Origin: Paludibacteraceae bacterium
GTDB taxonomy: Bacteria > Bacteroidota > Bacteroidia > Bacteroidales > Paludibacteraceae
Assembly: GCA_017551675.1 (NCBI GenBank)
Contig: JAFZLC010000057.1
Coordinates: 86,047 to 150,046, forward strand
Reading direction: 5' to 3'
DNA length: 64,000 nt
The notes under the pieces were generated by a model. That model made no database searches. It was not told where the DNA came from and saw only the letters and a list, made by a program, of their open reading frames with translations. This document shows, piece by piece, positions 8,308 to 15,983 of the stretch (position 1 is the stretch's first letter; each line of letters opens with the position of its first letter). The translations under genes were made by a program, and so were the position numbers.

Positions 8308-8916
8308 ATGAAACCACTTCGCATAGCAATATTAGCCCTTCAAGGCGCATTCGCAGAGCATCAACAAATATTACAAAAGATCGGTGTCGACTCCTTTCTT
8401 GTTCGAAACCTAGCCGATTGGACTCATGAAGAATTTGATGGCTTAATCATCCCCGGAGGAGAAAGCACAGCCATGCTTCGTATCATGAATGATGAACAAT
8501 TGATGGTGCCTGTTCGTAATGCCATTCAACAAGGATTGCCTGTCTTTGGCACTTGTGCAGGGATGATATTGCTTGCAAAAGAGGTGGACAACGAGACACG
8601 TGAGCGCCTTGCAACCATGGACATTCGCGTGCATCGTAACGCTTATGGACGTCAGATGGGTAGTTTCTATACCGAACACGATGTGAACGGTATCGGAACA
8701 ATCCCTATGACTTTCATACGTGCTCCCTATATAGAAAAAACACTTCAACAAAGTCCGTCAAATACCGAACCCGTCGAAGTGCTTTCCATTTTAGACAATC
8801 ACATTATTGCTGCACGTCAGGGGAATCAGCTGGTCTGCTCATTCCATCCTGAGTTGAACGAAGATCTACGCTTTCATAAATATTTCATTTCCATCGTACA
8901 ACAAAGTAAGAAATAG
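8308..8916 (+). CDS. pdxT: Pyridoxal 5'-phosphate synthase, glutaminase subunit
   Basis: PdxT hydrolyses glutamine and channels ammonia to PdxS. It is a class I (triad) glutaminase of 202 residues, the usual length. The nucleophile is Cys83 in FGTCAGM, and the triad is completed by His180 and Glu182 in SFHPEL. The oxyanion-hole motif IIPGGEST (47-54) is intact. The gene is 12 bases downstream of pdxS and ends only 9 bases from the stop of the convergent CotH-type gene, with no obvious terminator between them, so read-through antisense transcription is possible. Confidence 0.98.
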   Translation: MKPLRIAILALQGAFAEHQQILQKIGVDSFLVRNLADWTHEEFDGLIIPGGESTAMLRIMNDEQLMVPVRNAIQQGLPVFGTCAGMILLAKEVDNETRERLATMDIRVHRNAYGRQMGSFYTEHDVNGIGTIPMTFIRAPYIEKTLQQSPSNTEPVEVLSILDNHIIAARQGNQLVCSFHPELNEDLRFHKYFISIVQQSKK

Positions 8917-8925
8917 ATCATCTTA

Positions 8926-11900
8926 TTACCGTTGTTTAATGAATTGCTGATAATAGACACCCTCATCGGTCTCTATTTTTAGCATATAGATACCTGGGAG
9001 ATAGTCGCGCACATCCATTTGGTTGTCTTGCATTCTACTTCCCATCACCATACCATGCATATCATAGCAAATGCAATTTAGAATCTTCTCACTGCATACG
9101 ATCTTGATAAAGTCTTTGGCTGGATTTGGATAGAGCACAATCGTATTCTCATGCTTCAACTCCTCTACACCAGACTTATCACATCCTGAACCATTCTTAT
9201 CGTTAGGTGTGGCCGATAATGTACTTCCATCATCACAATATGAGAAGATAACCCAATCATCTCCATTATCCGTACTTCTACCATACGATTCATTGGTGGC
9301 AAGTTTGCCATATTGTACGCAATCCAACAGATTGCCATCCGGTGCCATCAAACAGATTTGTGACGTATTATCCACATCCAATTTGAAATCCAAATAGTTG
9401 CTTCCATATCGACTGTCACCCTTTGCCCACAAAATCAGACGCTCTCCTGGTTTCACCGTCAAATCATCCATGCTATATGGCAATACAGATACCTGAGAGT
9501 TCTTACTATTACTCAATTGGAAACCTGAAAGGTTGATAGCTGATGTTCCATAATTATACACCTCAATCCAATCAGGATATTTAGCGTAATCATCTGCATT
9601 TTTCGAATTGGCATCACTACTTGGACAAACCTCATTGATAACCAATGTAGGAGTAACGTTTTGAGACTTCTCAAAGATTGCAGTGATTTGAGTAGCACCC
9701 TTCAATGAACCTGACAGATAACCTGGTAAGAACATTGCCTGCTCTCCAGATTGCTCCTTTATCTCAATGTTATTCTCTTCTGAAATCTCCCATCCTGAGA
9801 ATATGTATCCCTCAGGTGCAAACGCATTAATCTGCATGTCATAACCTGCAATATATTTACCATCAAACTTCACAAATGGTTCGTCATTTAATGTAAACTT
9901 AGCACCTTCCACATTTGAATGGATGGAAAGTTCCACCGCCCCATTTCCATTCACATATGTGTTTATATGTTTATAGATATACTCTGGACGAGCCAAGGCG
10001 AATGTGCGCATATCCTTTGCAGCTTTTGCGGCATCCGTGTTTTTGTAGGCACAATACTCTTCTTTAACCAGACTTGTGATACTGTCGAACACAGCATTGA
10101 TACGTTCTTCAGAGAGATGATCAGCAAGATTGAGTAAGAACTTGGTGACAAACTTGCGTTCAAACTCTTTGTTCTTAGACAATGGTTTGAAAATATTTAC
10201 CATCCAATCATGTTTGTTAGCCCATGATGTGCTTCCTTCTCCCTGACACCATTGGATCATGTTTCGACTGCTGGTTCCACTCCAATCCGAACATATTTTG
10301 AAGCCAAAGTCCAAGTCAAATAAAATCCATCGGAACAAACCGCCATTCTTTTCTCTCCATATCTTCGTGTTATTGCCTGGCCAGTCGGTGTTGGCAACAA
10401 ACTGTTGGATGATTTGATAGTCTATATACTCATCCATATCCATACGAGAAGCAGCCCCTTTGTAGAAATCCTCACTGTTCACATCCGTATGGTTCAAATA
10501 ATCCACCAACTCGTTGTATGCATCCATATCCCCTTCTGTTGCTTTGATACCTAATTGGTCGGAGACACGAATCATATCAATCTCATCATCATCCAATCCA
10601 TAGTTGGCCTTCACGTAATCTGCAGTGGTACGTTCATGCAATCCCATCATACCCACATACTTTCCATTCAGATAGTAGGCCACTGGTTGATAGGCCTGAT
10701 AATCGATGTTCATACCAATAGCAAACGTCTGCATCAAACCATCACGGAACGGTACGCAACTATAACCGCTACCTCCATTTCTCAAATGAAGTGTCTGATG
10801 TATCATATCGGGTTTCGACTCAAAGAAATGATAATCAAAATGATCAACACCCGTCTTTTTAGAAGATTTCAAAGAGATGGATTTGATGGATTCCAATCTT
10901 GAACAACCTCCAACAATTTCAGATTCCACCTCTTGCGAAACCACCTGACGACCATCTACGATGTACTCAAAATTCAACGGACGTTTCCAATCACGATTGG
11001 CATTGGAAACTGTTCTCTGGCAATCCTTTTCACCCGAAACACCGTTTTTACCCGTCACAAACATACCCAACATTGGGTCATCGTAATAGAGCTCATCAAT
11101 CGTAACGGAAACAATCGGTACGGTATAGCCACCACAGCCCTCATGTTTGCTGTCGCTGAAGATATAGGAAGCCGTGGCAATCTTACTGGATAACATACCA
11201 GTATGAATAGCCACCGCACGAATGTTGGCATTCTGACTCACATTAATCGCTTCGCTATAAAGAATACCATTCGTCTCTGATGGCTCCGTGCCATCCAATG
11301 TATAGTAAATCAAAGCACCCGAGGTGGCACATGATATGGTGACCTCTGTTGGCGACTGAAGTAGTCCTGGTTGCTGATTAAAGGTAGGTATCTGACATCT
11401 GTTGCTTTCTGTCAAATCAGAAACAACAAACGTGTTCTCTTCAAACGGAGTTGGTTGCATATAACCCTCCGCATCTCCATAACGTCCAAATGAAACGTGC
11501 GAATCCGTAAAGCCATAGGCTATCGAATCGATCAATTCACCATCATATGACAAGGTGAGATATCCGCCATCCGTATCCAATTTGTAAGGGGCATGATTGT
11601 TGGTGGTCGATTCGTCCGCCCATAGGATAGACAAATCAGAGCCTTTCAACAAAACAGTGTTATCAATGGTCCACACCCACTTCTCTTTATATTTATTTTT
11701 AGAGGTTAGTTTGTAATGCGTCAAAACACAATTTTTCAAATCGACTTGGTAGGACGCTCCATTCTTAAATTCTATATAACCAGAGAAATTATAATTATCC
11801 GTATTCACGTAAGTGGACATGTTGCAAGGCATCACCTCACTGAAACGCACCTTACTGAAATACTCCTTTGCATCCAATTTTGAGATATAACTGTCCTTGT

Positions 11901-12414
11901 AAGAATCGGAACAACGCTTGCATCGATGAAGTGTATAACCATCCTCATCAATCGTCGGATCATGAACGATTATTTCATAGTCATGTCCCAATGCCTCGAT
12001 TTCCTCAGTGTAGGAGTATTTACAGATTCTACAAACATGTTTTTTTGACCCCTTCTCAGTACAAGTGGCAGCAATGGTCTCCTCTTGATATTGGTGTTGT
12101 TGAGGAGCAAACGTCTCACTGGTTTTGTCTCCACATCGCGAACATGTATGGTTAATAACACCACCCTCTTCGCAATTCGTTACTACATATTCACTGTTAT
12201 AATCGTGTCCTATAGGAGCAACTGTCACAGTATAAGTAGAATCACACTTTCTACACTTGTAAGTCTCATATCCTTCTGAATCGCAGTAAGTCGCGGAACT
12301 TTCCATACGAAACTCATGACGACATTCCTCACCGGGTTGCTCTGGTCCTGGAGGTGCCGAGAAAACAGACATTGTAAAACACAATGACAGAACAAAGATC
12401 AGTCTGGTTTTCAT
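8926..12414 (-). CDS. Secreted CotH-kinase-family protein with cysteine-motif modules, lamin-tail domain and T9SS type A sorting domain
   Basis: The start is taken at 12414, giving a good signal peptide (MKTRLIFVLSLCFTMSVFSA); the ATG at 12465 adds 17 residues without signal character. Domains in order: residues ~25-180, four ~45-residue modules each with C-x2-C pairs and a Gly-His-(D/Q)-Y corner; a lamin-tail-like domain at ~190-330; a chitobiase-C-like module ('YYTLDGTEPS') at ~360-420; the CotH protein-kinase-like domain at ~430-830, with ILFDLDFGF near its middle; a second lamin-tail-like region ('NEVCPSS...DWIEVYNYGTSAINLSGF') at ~940-1070; and a C-terminal T9SS sorting domain ('VLYPNPAKDFIKI ... 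LPGIYMLKI'). CotH of Bacillus phosphorylates spore-coat proteins; Bacteroidota homologues are uncharacterised. Substrate and kinase activity are not established. Confidence 0.85.
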   Translation of the reverse strand: MKTRLIFVLSLCFTMSVFSAPPGPEQPGEECRHEFRMESSATYCDSEGYETYKCRKCDSTYTVTVAPIGHDYNSEYVVTNCEEGGVINHTCSRCGDKTSETFAPQQHQYQEETIAATCTEKGSKKHVCRICKYSYTEEIEALGHDYEIIVHDPTIDEDGYTLHRCKRCSDSYKDSYISKLDAKEYFSKVRFSEVMPCNMSTYVNTDNYNFSGYIEFKNGASYQVDLKNCVLTHYKLTSKNKYKEKWVWTIDNTVLLKGSDLSILWADESTTNNHAPYKLDTDGGYLTLSYDGELIDSIAYGFTDSHVSFGRYGDAEGYMQPTPFEENTFVVSDLTESNRCQIPTFNQQPGLLQSPTEVTISCATSGALIYYTLDGTEPSETNGILYSEAINVSQNANIRAVAIHTGMLSSKIATASYIFSDSKHEGCGGYTVPIVSVTIDELYYDDPMLGMFVTGKNGVSGEKDCQRTVSNANRDWKRPLNFEYIVDGRQVVSQEVESEIVGGCSRLESIKSISLKSSKKTGVDHFDYHFFESKPDMIHQTLHLRNGGSGYSCVPFRDGLMQTFAIGMNIDYQAYQPVAYYLNGKYVGMMGLHERTTADYVKANYGLDDDEIDMIRVSDQLGIKATEGDMDAYNELVDYLNHTDVNSEDFYKGAASRMDMDEYIDYQIIQQFVANTDWPGNNTKIWREKNGGLFRWILFDLDFGFKICSDWSGTSSRNMIQWCQGEGSTSWANKHDWMVNIFKPLSKNKEFERKFVTKFLLNLADHLSEERINAVFDSITSLVKEEYCAYKNTDAAKAAKDMRTFALARPEYIYKHINTYVNGNGAVELSIHSNVEGAKFTLNDEPFVKFDGKYIAGYDMQINAFAPEGYIFSGWEISEENNIEIKEQSGEQAMFLPGYLSGSLKGATQITAIFEKSQNVTPTLVINEVCPSSDANSKNADDYAKYPDWIEVYNYGTSAINLSGFQLSNSKNSQVSVLPYSMDDLTVKPGERLILWAKGDSRYGSNYLDFKLDVDNTSQICLMAPDGNLLDCVQYGKLATNESYGRSTDNGDDWVIFSYCDDGSTLSATPNDKNGSGCDKSGVEELKHENTIVLYPNPAKDFIKIVCSEKILNCICYDMHGMVMGSRMQDNQMDVRDYLPGIYMLKIETDEGVYYQQFIKQR

Positions 12415-12622
12415 TACAAAATGATTAATACACCTATTATACAATACAGGGATTTGCATCCCCAATTAACTATTCACTAAAAAATCCTCAGTACATTCTT
12501 ATACCTTTCACCTACACTATATCCATCATCATAAACATCAATCGGAGGACAAAATTACACATAATTTTTTTATGATTTTCTTTTTTTCAATGAACACCTT
12601 TATTTTTTCAATTATCGAAAAC

Positions 12623-13990
12623 TCACTTCGTCATATTCAATTGAGCGCCATATCCAGCTACTGCGCCAAACAATTGCAGTGCCTTTTGTAAATTATAACG
12701 ATTGGCATACATTGTAGCCGACGACTGCATGGTTCCCACCTGATTCATGCCTATAGCCGAACGAAACTGATTGGATAGTGAGTTGGCATTATAGTCGGTC
12801 GATTCCTTATAAGTAGCCGTTAAAAAGCCATTCACATAGGCTGCATCCAACTTACCATTAAACACCTTAGCATCCGTGATGGATTTATTGGCTGTAGCCT
12901 CCGTTAGAGCATCCACATCGGCAAAATCTTCTGCACTAACTCTCATCATCATTCCACCACCAGGAATCACCAAGTCTCCCTTCTTGTTCAAACAGAAAAG
13001 GTTGTTTTTTACAGAAGTGATGCGCTTCGCCTCCTTTTGCTTGTTGGAATCGACATGCGAACGATCCAATCCTGCAAAAACAGAAAATCCGAAAATATTA
13101 TTACTCAAATAACAATCCGTACCAGGCTTTATACAGAAGCCATACCCCATGTCACCCATATCTTTTAAGCGGCTCCATGAGAAGAGCACCGTGTTATTTT
13201 CAAAATAGACCTTACTGAATTTATTAGCATATTCCCCATAACTACCTCTGATATCAACCGAAGCAATCACATTATTCACGAAGATATTGTTTTTGATAGT
13301 CGCCACACCTTTGAACATACCTAAGATACCATAATTGGAGCCATTGACAAAGGCACAATTCTTAATCTCAATATCCACCTCAGGATTATCCAAATAGATA
13401 AGAGCCATGCGGTTCGTTCTGACATTCTGCTCTGAGCAATCCACACCTCCAATACCAGATGCTCCAACAGGTTGCATCATTGGCGTTTCAACTCCCTGCG
13501 GCTGTCCTTCTCTTTTAGGATTATACGCAATGGAATTTCCTTGGTTGAAAATCAATCCGTCGATGGTCACTTTCCGACCGGCTGCCGACACCTTAATCTG
13601 AACTGTACCCTGACCCTGCGCCGTACCGTTTGTCGTGGAGTTGGTTTGAACCGTAGTTTGATGTTTCAACACGTCACGCGACTTAAAATCCGTCGCATAC
13701 CCACCCTCTATCGTAACAGGATTTTTAATGAAGATATTACCACAATCTAAAGTACCTACATAATTACCCTCTGCCACCAATATCTTTGCACCTGCAGGGG
13801 CTATATCCAACGCTTTCTGTAAATTTTTCTTCGGCGTAGCAGCTGACAAACCATCATTACCATTCGAACCCGTTGTTTTACTTACATAATAGATTTGCGC
13901 TTGCACACCAAACATCAATACAAATAACGCCACAAAGGCACTCATCATCTTTTTCATATTCCGCATATTTAGGTGGATTATATTATTCAT
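12623..13990 (-). CDS. Secreted right-handed beta-helix protein (DUF1565-like)
   Basis: A signal peptide ends near 'FGVQAQ'; Met codons at 13966 or 13957 give a more compact signal sequence than 13990, and the choice is open. The first mature segment, 'IYYVSKTTGSNGNDGLSAAT' followed by 'KNLQKALDIAPAGAKILVAEG', is the typical opening of DUF1565/pectate-lyase-like parallel beta-helix proteins. It continues with repeated short strands of Asn/Val/Ile ladders ('IEIKNCAFVNGSNYGILG', 'ATIKNNIFVNN'). Such proteins bind or cleave polysaccharides or act as adhesins; no catalytic residues can be assigned. I see no convincing sorting domain, so it may be periplasmic. It lies 13 bases after the lipoprotein gene at 14004-14615 and is probably in the same operon. 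Confidence 0.75.
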   Translation of the reverse strand: MNNIIHLNMRNMKKMMSAFVALFVLMFGVQAQIYYVSKTTGSNGNDGLSAATPKKNLQKALDIAPAGAKILVAEGNYVGTLDCGNIFIKNPVTIEGGYATDFKSRDVLKHQTTVQTNSTTNGTAQGQGTVQIKVSAAGRKVTIDGLIFNQGNSIAYNPKREGQPQGVETPMMQPVGASGIGGVDCSEQNVRTNRMALIYLDNPEVDIEIKNCAFVNGSNYGILGMFKGVATIKNNIFVNNVIASVDIRGSYGEYANKFSKVYFENNTVLFSWSRLKDMGDMGYGFCIKPGTDCYLSNNIFGFSVFAGLDRSHVDSNKQKEAKRITSVKNNLFCLNKKGDLVIPGGGMMMRVSAEDFADVDALTEATANKSITDAKVFNGKLDAAYVNGFLTATYKESTDYNANSLSNQFRSAIGMNQVGTMQSSATMYANRYNLQKALQLFGAVAGYGAQLNMTK

Positions 13991-14003
13991 TCACAAATGG
14001 TTA

Positions 14004-14615
14004 TCACTTCATGTAATTGTCACCCAGATAGTCTATCATAGACTCTTCCCAATCAACATCATTCGCTTTATCAATAAAGTCACTGATAAACCAATTACCC
14101 CGTTCCTTTTTCAACTCAAGTACAATAGGTCTGTAAGGAGACGATTCGAATATTCTGAGGGAGAGGGAGACAACCGCTTCCGTATCAGTCAATTTCAACA
14201 AAGTAATATCCTTGTGAGTGATTTTATCAAAGTCTTGTGCCATGACCCAATAGTCTGCATCAAAAAAGCCGATTCCATCGACTTCCTTATCCATTTCATA
14301 AATCGCCTCAACCTTTTCATTCCACGAATCACTACAAAAGAGAGAATCTAGTTTTGCTCTGTTCATAACATTCGAAGCATAGGCTTTTTCCATATATGTG
14401 TAAATAGAATCCACTCGGTCTATGACACGTTTTTGTTCATCTACTATTTCATCTACTGTTTGTTCACTGGAGACCGTCATCTGATCCACAACAACCGTAT
14501 CCTGATTTTCTGGTTCGCTTTCCTTCGGTTGAGGGAACTTCACATGATCTTTACAACCTAACATTCCTAAAAGAATGCCACCCATTAGAATACTTCTAAT
14601 AACAGTTTTTCTCAT
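14004..14615 (-). CDS. Hypothetical lipoprotein (DUF3828-like)
   Basis: A 203-residue protein with a lipoprotein signal peptide (lipobox L-G-M-L-G-C at ~16-21), then an acidic linker and a small alpha/beta domain. The region 'ITLLKLTDTEAVVSLSLRIF' to 'IVLELKKERGNWFISDFI' resembles NTF2-like/DUF3828 folds that end with 'W.I.D..'. The start ATG overlaps the stop of the MGMT-family gene by ATGA, so the two are translationally coupled. Function is unknown; periplasmic or outer-membrane localisation is inferred from the lipobox. Confidence 0.7.
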   Translation of the reverse strand: MRKTVIRSILMGGILLGMLGCKDHVKFPQPKESEPENQDTVVVDQMTVSSEQTVDEIVDEQKRVIDRVDSIYTYMEKAYASNVMNRAKLDSLFCSDSWNEKVEAIYEMDKEVDGIGFFDADYWVMAQDFDKITHKDITLLKLTDTEAVVSLSLRIFESSPYRPIVLELKKERGNWFISDFIDKANDVDWEESMIDYLGDNYMK

Positions 14616-14944
14616 ATCTTCATTTTATTTATTATAATCTTCATCTCATCATCAGACAACTGATACTCATGGCAATTCACCTTATAGTTTACCACTTGAA
14701 TCCCTTCACTCTCCAACTTTCTCTTTTGAGCCTCAATTCCACCAAATGCATACGATTCAGAGAGGTCGCCCTTGCAATTAACCACCTTATAACATGGATA
14801 TTTGAATTCGTCCGGATTCTGATGCAACACATTGCCAACCACTCTGGATAATCTTTTGTCTCCCAAGCATTCTGCAATTTGTCCGTATGTGACAACCTTG
14901 CCTTGAGGTATCCATGTTAATATTTCGTACACTTTTTCTTTCAA
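14612..14944 (-). CDS. MGMT-family (O6-alkylguanine DNA alkyltransferase-like) protein
   Basis: The protein matches the DNA-binding and active-site domain of O6-alkylguanine alkyltransferases: 'VYEILTWIPQGKVVTYGQIA', then 'RVVGNVLHQNP', the active-site motif PCYKV (canonical PCHRV, so the acceptor Cys is kept while His becomes Tyr), and 'YAFGGIEAQKRKLESEGI'. The only in-frame ATG lies at 15064, inside a minus-strand terminator hairpin and poly-T tract, so I prefer the TTG at 14944, which gives 110 residues starting just before the conserved helix. The true start is uncertain. It either repairs alkylated guanine or, like ATL proteins, flags lesions for excision repair; retention of Cys favours repair. 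Confidence 0.75.
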   Translation of the reverse strand: MKEKVYEILTWIPQGKVVTYGQIAECLGDKRLSRVVGNVLHQNPDEFKYPCYKVVNCKGDLSESYAFGGIEAQKRKLESEGIQVVNYKVNCHEYQLSDDEMKIIINKMKI

Positions 14945-15051
14945 CTTACTTTGTCTAAATAGTCTATTTATAGAGCACTTGAACTCATATAAACTGATTT
15001 GAAAAATTACGAAAAGATTTCTGTTCAAGCAAAGAAATAATAGATTTTCAC

Positions 15052-15091
15052 AAAAAAAAACCACAACTAACTCTTCACAGAGTGATTGTGG
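15052..15091 (-). terminator. Rho-independent terminator of the small RNA candidate
   Basis: A CCACAA/TTGTGG stem with additional CTCT/AGAG pairing inside is followed on the minus strand by nine T residues. It lies upstream of the MGMT-like coding region, so it cannot terminate that gene. Confidence 0.7.
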
Positions 15092-15147
15092 CTACTATTT
15101 TAAAGTATAAATGTTTCCTGAGAACGAAATTATTTCTTTTCCGTTTA
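15052..15147 (-). ncRNA. Candidate small RNA (~95 nt) with own promoter and terminator
   Basis: On the minus strand a consensus promoter (TTG at 15182-15180, 18-nt spacer, TATATTTG at 15161-15154) is followed ~95 nt later by a hairpin (CCACAA/TTGTGG, 15061-15091) and an uninterrupted nine-T run (15060-15052). No open frame of useful length lies between. The unit is complete and free-standing in the 325-base gap between the MGMT-like gene and rdgB. I do not recognise it as 6S, SRP RNA, tmRNA or RNase P. Confidence 0.5.
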
Positions 15148-15153
15148 CGATGG

Positions 15154-15182
15154 CAAATATAAAGGGTTTTGGCATGTGTCAA
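15154..15182 (-). promoter_or_regulatory. Promoter of the small RNA candidate
   Basis: On the minus strand, TTG (15182-15180), an 18-nt spacer and TATATTTG (15161-15154) agree with the Bacteroidota consensus. The predicted start is near 15147. Confidence 0.5.
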
Positions 15183-15389
15183 CGGAGAATCTCGTTACAA
15201 AAAGAGTGGAAATATGTTTCATATGCCAGAAAACAAAGGGTTTTATCTATTTTTTTAGGAGAGTTATAATAAAATTATTTATAGGGTCCACCTCAACCTC
15301 TCATGCAATTTTTTTTCTTATTTTTAATACCTCCGCCCACTATTTCTGCAAAAATTACGTTACTTTTGTAAATTAATACAAATAGCAAA

Positions 15390-15971
15390 ATGAAAGATTT
15401 AGTTCTTGCCACAAACAATCCCCACAAAGTGGATGAGATAAAAAGTAAATTGGGTAACTCTTTATCCATAAAGACACTTAATGAATTGGGGTTTTACGAT
15501 GACATACCGGAAACTGCTGGCACGCTACAGGGCAATGCTAGTCAGAAGGCACATTTCCTATACGACAAATTTGGTTGTAATTGTTTTGCAGACGACACAG
15601 GTTTGGAAGTAGAGGCTCTAAATGGTGAACCTGGTGTCTACTCTGCCCGTTATGCAGGAGTTGACAAAGATTCAGAGGCAAATATGCAAAAACTATTGCA
15701 GAATCTTTCTGGAAAAGAGAATCGAAAAGCGCGTTTTCGCACTGTCATTTCACTTATCTGGGAGGGAGAAGAACATTTCTTCGAAGGCATTGTTGAAGGA
15801 ACAATTCTAACGGAAAAACATGGTTCTGAGGGATTTGGGTATGACCCCATCTTCCAACCTAACGGATATTCAAAATCCTTTGCAGAACTCTCAATGGAAG
15901 AAAAAAACTCAATCAGTCACCGAGGAAAAGCCGTTGAGAAATTATTACAATTTTTGAATAAAAACCTTTAA
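15390..15971 (+). CDS. rdgB: XTP/dITP diphosphatase (HAM1/RdgB non-canonical purine NTP pyrophosphatase)
   Basis: RdgB hydrolyses ITP, dITP and XTP to monophosphates and keeps deaminated purines out of nucleic acids. The 193-residue protein begins with the family hallmark [13 protein letters not shown]. It contains '[25 protein letters not shown]' (Asp metal ligand and specificity region), the '[10 protein letters not shown]' loop and the C-terminal 'NSISHRGKA' motif. Length and all motifs are standard. A TACTTTTG -7 element at 15361-15368 probably drives it, and porZ follows after 12 bases. Confidence 0.97.
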   Translation: MKDLVLATNNPHKVDEIKSKLGNSLSIKTLNELGFYDDIPETAGTLQGNASQKAHFLYDKFGCNCFADDTGLEVEALNGEPGVYSARYAGVDKDSEANMQKLLQNLSGKENRKARFRTVISLIWEGEEHFFEGIVEGTILTEKHGSEGFGYDPIFQPNGYSKSFAELSMEEKNSISHRGKAVEKLLQFLNKNL

Positions 15972-15983
15972 AATACGAACGCA

